NCBI GenBank assembly: GCA_021018995.1
Contig: CM037587.1
Span: 86,053,251 to 86,117,250, forward strand
Length of the DNA stretch: 64,000 nucleotides
Source: Chloranthus sessilifolius
Taxonomy: Eukaryota; Streptophyta; Magnoliopsida; Chloranthales; Chloranthaceae
Reading direction: 5' to 3'
Shown: in pieces, positions 57,759-64,000 of the stretch
How positions within the stretch are numbered: the stretch's first letter is position 1
How the letters are laid out: the number at the start of each line of letters is the position of its first letter
Position numbers and translations under genes: made by a program
The notes under the pieces: generated by a model
Seen by the model: only the letters and a program-made list of their open reading frames with translations
Told to the model about the DNA's origin: nothing
Database searches by the model: none

Positions 57759-60480
57759 TGGCTGGTGAGCAAGAGAATCCCTCTCTACCCTATACATCGG
57801 GAACAATCATGATGGGAGAGATGGTGGCATCGGACAGAACCTTACCGCTCAACAAATCGTAGAACTCAGTATCAAAAAATACAAAGAGGAGATGACGACT
57901 CCGAAGAATTGCTTCGATGGTTGGCCGCCGGATACGAAACCATTAGGTCATGACAATTTTCAAAAGAACAAGAGCGACAAGAGAGGCCACAGCCAACCCC
58001 AAGCACGGTATCAGCCCGTGCCACCTCACTGAGACAACCTGCCCACACATCATTCAACAATGACCCTCTGGACAAGATTTGTTCACGAGTTGCTCTAAAA
58101 AACCGCATCATTAAAATCGAAGATCTCCCTAGAATGCTGGATGAGTACATGGCCAAGAGAGCATCCCAGACACTCATTTGGATTCGAAAATTTTTGCCAA
58201 GACATCAAGTTTAATTTACTGATAGGATTTAAGCCACCAAAGTTTACTAAATATAACGGCATCAGAAATCCGAACTATCACTTGGCCCTCTTTTGTAATG
58301 ATTGCTGACCCATACATGATAATCAAGATCTTCTGATTCACTATTTCCAACGTTCGTTAGAAGGAGAAGCTTTTGATTGGTTTGCGGGACTCTCGCTTTA
58401 TAATATAGAAACCTTCGACTAATTAGTCGGTCAATTTCTAGGCCAATACAGACAATTGATCCAAGAGACAGTTTGTCTCAGCGATCTAATGGCAGCCAAG
58501 CAAGGACCTGATGAAGAATTCAGTGACTTCGTCGCCAGATGGAGAAAACTTACTGCCAGAAACGACACTTCAATGAAAGAGAAGGACTCGATTGATATTA
58601 TTATCGACAACACTAGGGAACCATTGAAGTGCGCACTCATCATAAGTGATTGCCCCAACTTCGCTGCACTCCACTCTCGGGCATCCCGACTAGCGCGACA
58701 CATTAAAGGCGGAGATCTCGCGTTATCCATAGTCACGTCAAGAATAGGCTCTTCCAGTGAATTAAAATCAAAAAAATAATAAGAAAGCCTTGGGAGCTAA
58801 GCAAGTTAACACTGTCATCAACCAAGGGCAAAACTCTAATAACAAAAATTTCCAATCGTGAAGTTTTGGACAGAACCAAAATCAACAATGGTATACCAAC
58901 AGAAAATTAAAGTGCTAGTTAGCAAAGATATGTAAACCAAAACCAAGGTCAGAATCAAAGTCAAGACCAATATCAAAACAGAAACCAATACCCTAACACC
59001 TATCAGAATCAAAACATGATACAGAACCGACCGGCCCACGCATCAAATTATAATAACGTACCCCCACCGCAAAACTTCAACCCAGCCAAAGGCCCTTACC
59101 AACCAAAGCGGGAACACTATCCCCCTTTATCAGATACGATCCCTAATATTTTTTGTCTTCTTAACACTCAAAAACTCCTCTGATTCCTACAAGAAAAACC
59201 TCGCCTATGGGCTATAAATCTAGGCTACAATAAATACTGTGCCTTCCATCGATATGCGAGACATGATTTAGAAGACTATTGGGTCCTTCGGGATGCGATC
59301 TATGATATAAACGACCGAAATCAAATTGATTGGAAAGCGCTTAGAAATCCCAATCCTAATAATAACCAACCCTAACATAATTTAGGGATCATAAACAACC
59401 CTATGCCCAACCACAACCAAGCAACACCGACCCAGGTCACTACCGTGGATCTCCTTGGTCAAAGCTCCTTCCAGTCTTCTACCTTAATCATTCGCATTCA
59501 ACCCTCTGTCGCTTCTACCACACCGGTAAAAAATTCCTCACCCCTACATCCCTCGGCCCTGAATCACCCTATCGAGCCCGCCTCCATACCCAAAGTTCAC
59601 TCAGATACCAATACATTCCTTTAGGGCTAGGAGACCATTCCTCCGTCGTCACCCACTAGTACCTTCAACCCCTCCAAATCATAAACCAACATCCCCACCA
59701 CTCCCTTCGTCCGATTCTGAATCTGAGTATGGAGATCACGTTCTCCAGACTGCAACCCAAGTTGTCGCATCGGTAGAAAGTGTCACCCGTAAGACTCCAA
59801 GCTAAGACAACGAAACAACCACCGGGCATTCGTTGAATCTGAAAGAAAGTGAGCCAGAAAAACACCTCGACCTGTGTGAGGCACTGGTCTTTGCTTTTAT
59901 AGAAAAGGAGGATTAGATATAGTACCTCCCACCTTGGAGCAGTGTCTTGCAAGCACACGCTCCGACCCCTAATTTCACTCTCTTCACAAACACATCGACG
60001 TCGACTCGTGTCGGGTCTAGCCAAAAACCGACGTGCCCAATTCTCAAGTCAGGAACTAATTACCCACCTCCTCCTTTCCCTTAGAGTAAGGATTTCATGT
60101 GCGTGCAGCCACCAGAAGGGAATGTGAGGGAAAGAGAAGTTAACTTGCCTCCCCCGCATCATATCATCCCTCCACCAATCCCTGCACCTCAATCACTCCA
60201 ACCACCTACACCCAAGGCTCATAGGCTATGCAAAGACGTGATACTCAATCTAGGATAAGAATATGACCTTCTGCAACACCTCCAGAATATCTTGACCAAG
60301 ATATCCATACTAGAACTCATTAAGAAATCGTCTGATCATCACCGACTGTTGATAAGAACACTTGAAGACACACAAGTAGATGAGGATACGACTCTAGATG
60401 AGCTTCATCAAATCCCTTTGGTCATGGCGCAACCTCCGGCGTCTACTTTCACAGACGCAGACATGCCTAAATAGTCACTC
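57759..60480 (+). pseudogene. Q gag
   Basis: A likely start at ATG 57759 (MAGEQENPSLPYTSG) is soon stopped. The capsid-like core is in one phase from about 58213 to 58779: PPKFTKYNGIRNPNYHLALF, LIHYFQRSLEGEAFDWFAGL, LSDLMAAKQGPDEEFSDFVA, RWRKLTARND, with at least two in-frame stops. An Asn/Gln-rich stretch follows (58920-59010). Near 59235 comes a zinc-knuckle-like CAFHRYARHDLEDYWVLRDA, in which the usual last Cys reads Tyr. Downstream to about 60480 the sequence is Pro/Thr-rich and broken. Confidence 0.75.
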
Positions 60481-60948
60481 CGCGAAAGTGCAGCCCCCAT
60501 ATATCTCACGGTCATAATTAGAGGATTCTTTGTACCACACGCACTAGTTGACATGGGAGCAGGACTTAACATCTGCCCTCTCACCACATTAAAGACTCTC
60601 GAATACACAGAACAGGATGTTAGACCTTCCGCCCTGTCACTCATAGCTTATAATGGCTCATGTCATTTCGTGAAAGGAACTATTAAACTCCAGGTTCGCC
60701 TCGGACCTGTGACGAAAGACGTTACTTTCCATGTTTCTAATTCCGCTAGTACATACAACATCATCGTAGGAAGAAAATGGCTAGATTCCATGAAGGCCGT
60801 TGCATCTACATACCATCAATGCGTCAAATTCCCATACGAGGACTCCATTATCTGTATATACACTGATGCATCCCTTCAGGAGATAGACACTGATTACACG
60901 ACGAGCATACCAATGCTCACAACTTGTATTGAACACGGGCCATATTAG
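60481..60948 (+). pseudogene. Q aspartic protease
   Basis: HALVDMGAGLNICPLTTLK carries the active-site Asp in D-M-G-A (DSG/DTG position), followed by LIAYNGSCHFVKGTIKLQV, VTFHVSNSASTYNIIVGRKW and LDSMKAVASTYHQCVKFPY, the full pepsin-like fold order seen in Tat elements. Open from 60553 to 60948. No shift inside the domain, making it one of the best preserved coding pieces here. Confidence 0.85.
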
Positions 60949-63100
60949 AAAGACTCGGACCCCTGATGACACAATCGTCGCAGAGGTCCATCCCCCTAAC
61001 CGTCCTAGTTCTCCCCTAATGCGCCAACAAAACTTAGTAAGGAAAGAGGTCGGTTCAGACCTCGCCAAACTTTATGACATCAACCCCACCATAAAAAAAG
61101 GGTGGGATTTCATGTACCAACTTCGATATGGCCCTCACACCAGACTCAATAAGAATAAACAAGGTCGTATAGGACCCATCGTCCCAACAAAAATATGCAA
61201 GCACATAAGGTTAGGTTATCAATTGGATGGCCCACAAGCCGACTTATGCCCTATCTCACTGAAATAATCTCTATATGACCACTTCGTCTATGGGACCACT
61301 GAGAAAGCTGATGTGCCGAAGCATAAGGAGGTGTCCTTCGCCAAATCCCAAGAAATAGAAATTGAACAAATGACCAAAGCATTTAGCGATTTGACAAGCC
61401 TCAATGATGACATTGATTAACTACTCGAAGAAGTCAAAGCCTTGTTTAATCTCAAAGAGTCCATGGAAAATAGAAGAGAAGAACCTCCAGGAACCAAACC
61501 ACAATTAGAAGATTGGGAATCTACCGATGATGAAGACTTTCATATAGCCTCCCTACAAGATGACGAAGAGCACTTGCACTCAACGTGGGAAGAGGATGAC
61601 ACCCCGCAAGAGAATCGTAACCTGTATAGCATCCGCCTCGGCCTCGGCCTTGGAGGGTGGGAATGCCCGTGGGATTCTCCTTGTATCATTCTCCCTTACC
61701 AGCCCCGCTGTAGGGCATGTACTAGTATATTAGAACGCTTCGCCAATTGGACCCGACATTCTATGCAGGAGGAATCGGACCATTCCAACCCCGCGATGAC
61801 AGAAACCGGCAATGACATACCAACTCTGCTACCCACACAAGAAGCAGAAAATCCCGACAGTTATCCGGTTGATCCAGAAGGAAACACTCACACTGCCCTC
61901 ATAGAGTTTGAAGAGGAACTCAAACTAGACTTCTACATCCCCGGATTCACCGTAATTCTAAATAATTTAGAAATCTCTCGAAGAGCAATGGAAACCTCCC
62001 CTGAGTGATGACGAAGACTACTAGATAGATTTCCCTGCACTCGAGTTAGTCGAGTAAGCTAATTTAGGACTTCAAGCGTTATCAGATCAAGAAGATGAGT
62101 TTGATACCATCTTTGATTCTAATCTAGAAGGATGGGAATGCCCTTAGGAATCTCTCTACATTCTTCACCGTTATCAACCTCGCTACCGAGCATGCGCACT
62201 CATCCCAACATATTACGAAGATCAAGGAAAAGAACTTGCTACCCCTGAGGATCCTTTGGGAGATCTCCCTCAGTGGGAAGAACAACCATATTAAAACTCA
62301 GAAGCGGACAGTTCGATCGACTATGATCTCCAGAGTTTCTTCGATGATGAGGCCATTAACGTGATAGAGGAAATCCGAACATCAGTGCCACTATCACCAG
62401 CGTCACTAATTCAAAAGGTCTCATTAGTTGAGGACTCAAAAAAAAAATGCCAAATTTACAATAAGTCTATGTTTCCCGCAGAATCGCCCGAACGACCCCA
62501 ACAACCGTCTTGCTCCCTCAACTAGAGGAAGCAATTCCCCCGACGACCCTTGAGTTGACCGACCCTGTACTATATTTATTGTCAAAAATTAAAAAAATAG
62601 AAAAAATAGAAAACCCTAAAAATTTGGAAATACAAAATCCAAAAAAATCAGAAAGCCTTAAAAAAGAGTGGGAACCCTTCTCCCCTAACCAAATTTGTGG
62701 CCAACATGGAGATTCTTCTCCTAAGGTTTCTATCCCATTCCTCACACAAGGATGTAAAGCATCCCGGCTAGATAACAAGCTAGTGATCATAATAGATGAG
62801 ATACTTCGTGACTTTGAGAGACGAATCAATATCCTTGACCTTTACCTTACTAAAGATCTCTCGGTTATAAATTGTGCCGATGAAGGGTTACCTTTCACAA
62901 ATTTAAATCCCCAGTGTGATAACTTCACAATACACGAATTTACCGAGGACGAAGAAAGAGCACCAATTATTGAGGAGGCATTGAACTTCCAACGAATTAT
63001 CAAGCGCTTCGATGAGCAAACCAAGCTGCCGCAGAACCCACCGAAGAACTTAACTTTGGCACTGAAGAGAAGCCCAAGAAGCTATTAATTAGTACAACGC
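60949..63100 (+). pseudogene. Q protease-RT linker
   Basis: About 2.1 kb with open stretches 60929-61267, 61442-62008 (188 codons) and 62510-63088 (192 codons). Acidic, many Glu/Asp/Pro. A 25-residue motif occurs twice: GWECPWDSPCIILPYQPRCR at 61655 onward and GWECP, stop, ESLYILHRYQPRYRAC at 62131 onward, in different phases. I recognise no domain. Tat linkers of this sort vary in length and are of unknown function. Confidence 0.6.
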
Positions 63101-64000
63101 TCAACTCCAAGGAATGCCGGCAAATTGCACAAGTCCTGCAAGAACACCTCGACTCTTTTCTATGGCCCTATTTGGACATGCCCAGTTTAGAACTGAGTTT
63201 AGTAGAACATCGTCTTGTCTTAGAACTCGATGAAAAGCCTATTAAGCAAAAACTTTGTAGGATGCAGCAACAAATTTCCCTCCAAATCAAAGAAGTCGAT
63301 AAATTGCACAGAGCCAAATTTATTCGAGTCGTTCTTTACCCTAAGTGAGTCGCCAACATAGTACCTGTCACCAAGAAGGACGGCAGAGTACGAGTTTGCA
63401 TCGACTTTCGAAATCTCAACCAGGCATGCCTAAAAGAACTTCCTACTCTCACACATTGACATTCTAGTCGACAACACCACAGGACATGAGATGCTATCCT
63501 TTATGGATGACTTCTCTAGATATAATCAGATAAAATTAGCGGAGTCCGACTAAGAGAAGACTTCCTTCACCACACCATGGGGAACATAATGTTACGTCGT
63601 TACACCTTTTGGGCTCAAGAATGCAAGAGCCACGTATCAACGCACCATGATGTCTATCTTTCACTACATGATGCATAAGTGTGTAGAAGTCTACGTCGAT
63701 GACATATTAGTGAAGTCCCAGACGCAAATAGGACATGTTGAAGCACTCCGACTGGTGTTATAAAGAGCTAAGAAATACCAGCTAAAAATGAACCTAAAGA
63801 AATGTGTTTTCGGAGTCACCTCAGGAAAATTACTTGGTTTCATAGTTAGCAAGCGAGGGATCAAAGTTTACCTTGCAAAAGTCAGAGTCATCCTTGAGAT
63901 GCCGCCTCCCAGTAATATCAAAGAATTACGAGGCCCGATAGGAAGATTGTAAATCATCAAAAAATTTATCTCTCAGCATTCAGATAGATGCGATCCTTTT
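63101..64000 (+). pseudogene. Q reverse transcriptase, cut by window end
   Basis: KPIKQKLCRMQQQISLQIKE, TKKDGRVRVCIDFRNLNQA, then a shift. MLSFMDDFSRYNQIKLAESD (first palm Asp), TPFGLKNARATYQRTMMSI, and the intact catalytic YVDD at 63692-63703 inside CVEVYVDDILVKSQTQ. Then KLLGFIVSKRGIKVYLAKV. Stops near 63345, 63551 and 63761. The thumb runs off the window. Confidence 0.85.

Larger units (their letters stand above)
57504..64000 (+). mobile_element. Q: Tat element interior, continues past window
   Basis: PBS, gag, protease, linker and the first part of RT in plus orientation. LTR family as P. Inserted into T1 RT at 39554; its own 5' LTR holds T2. RNase H, integrase, any antisense units and the 3' LTR should lie to the right of the window. 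Confidence 0.85.

Noticed and set aside
59665-60024. 119-codon minus-strand frame in Q gag region
   Set aside because: No family resemblance; lies across the decayed gag-protease junction whose sense strand carries the element's order of domains.

Overview
This window looks like repeat-rich, non-genic DNA from a large seed-plant nuclear genome. Every coding signal I can recognise belongs to a decayed plant LTR retrotransposon. I see Ty3 elements of the Athila and Tat (Tat/Ogre/Retand-like) lineages, one scrap of Ty1/copia integrase, and one probable LTR fragment of another family. I find no host gene, tRNA, rRNA or CRISPR array. The species cannot be named from this sequence.

Layout from left to right. 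(1) 1-4741: E1, an Athila-type derivative with a 5' LTR cut by the window edge, a tRNA-Asp primer-binding site (PBS) and no gag or pol. (2) 4742-20078: P, a Tat element that starts inside pol. It has RNase H and integrase, then about 11 kb containing three antisense units, one of which encodes a spliced plant-mobile-domain (PMD) protein. It ends with a polypurine tract (PPT) and a 2.26-kb 3' LTR. (3) 20079-20270: a Ty1/copia integrase fragment, apparently the older DNA that P and A landed in. (4) 20271-30908: two Athila-type units A and B in an LTR-internal-LTR-internal tandem. A has gag and a large ORF3 but no pol; B is cut inside gag. (5) 30909-32783: an LTR-like fragment with a 29/40-bp alternating repeat. 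(6) 32784-39554: T1, the 3' part of a minus-strand Tat element. (7) 39555-41588 plus 57209-64000: Q, a plus-strand Tat element of P's LTR family, running off the right edge inside RT. (8) 41589-57208: T2, a full-length minus-strand Tat element of T1's family, inserted in Q's 5' LTR with a 5-bp target-site duplication, TAAAC.

The right half is a nest: T2 in Q, Q in T1, T1 in the LTR-like fragment, which itself interrupts Athila B. All coding regions carry stops and frameshifts, and nothing looks able to move on its own. Several regulatory architectures are nevertheless readable. P and Q share a probable intron inside their LTR leader. Dyad arrays built on GCGCGCAATT sit directly before TATA boxes, both in LTRs and in front of internal antisense units. 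A small hairpin with compensating stem changes marks the 3' ends of the three antisense units. T2 carries clusters of near-perfect palindromes in its LTRs and leader.

Coordinates of LTR, PBS, PPT and TATA features were read directly. Alignments between copies were made by eye, so any identity level given is approximate.
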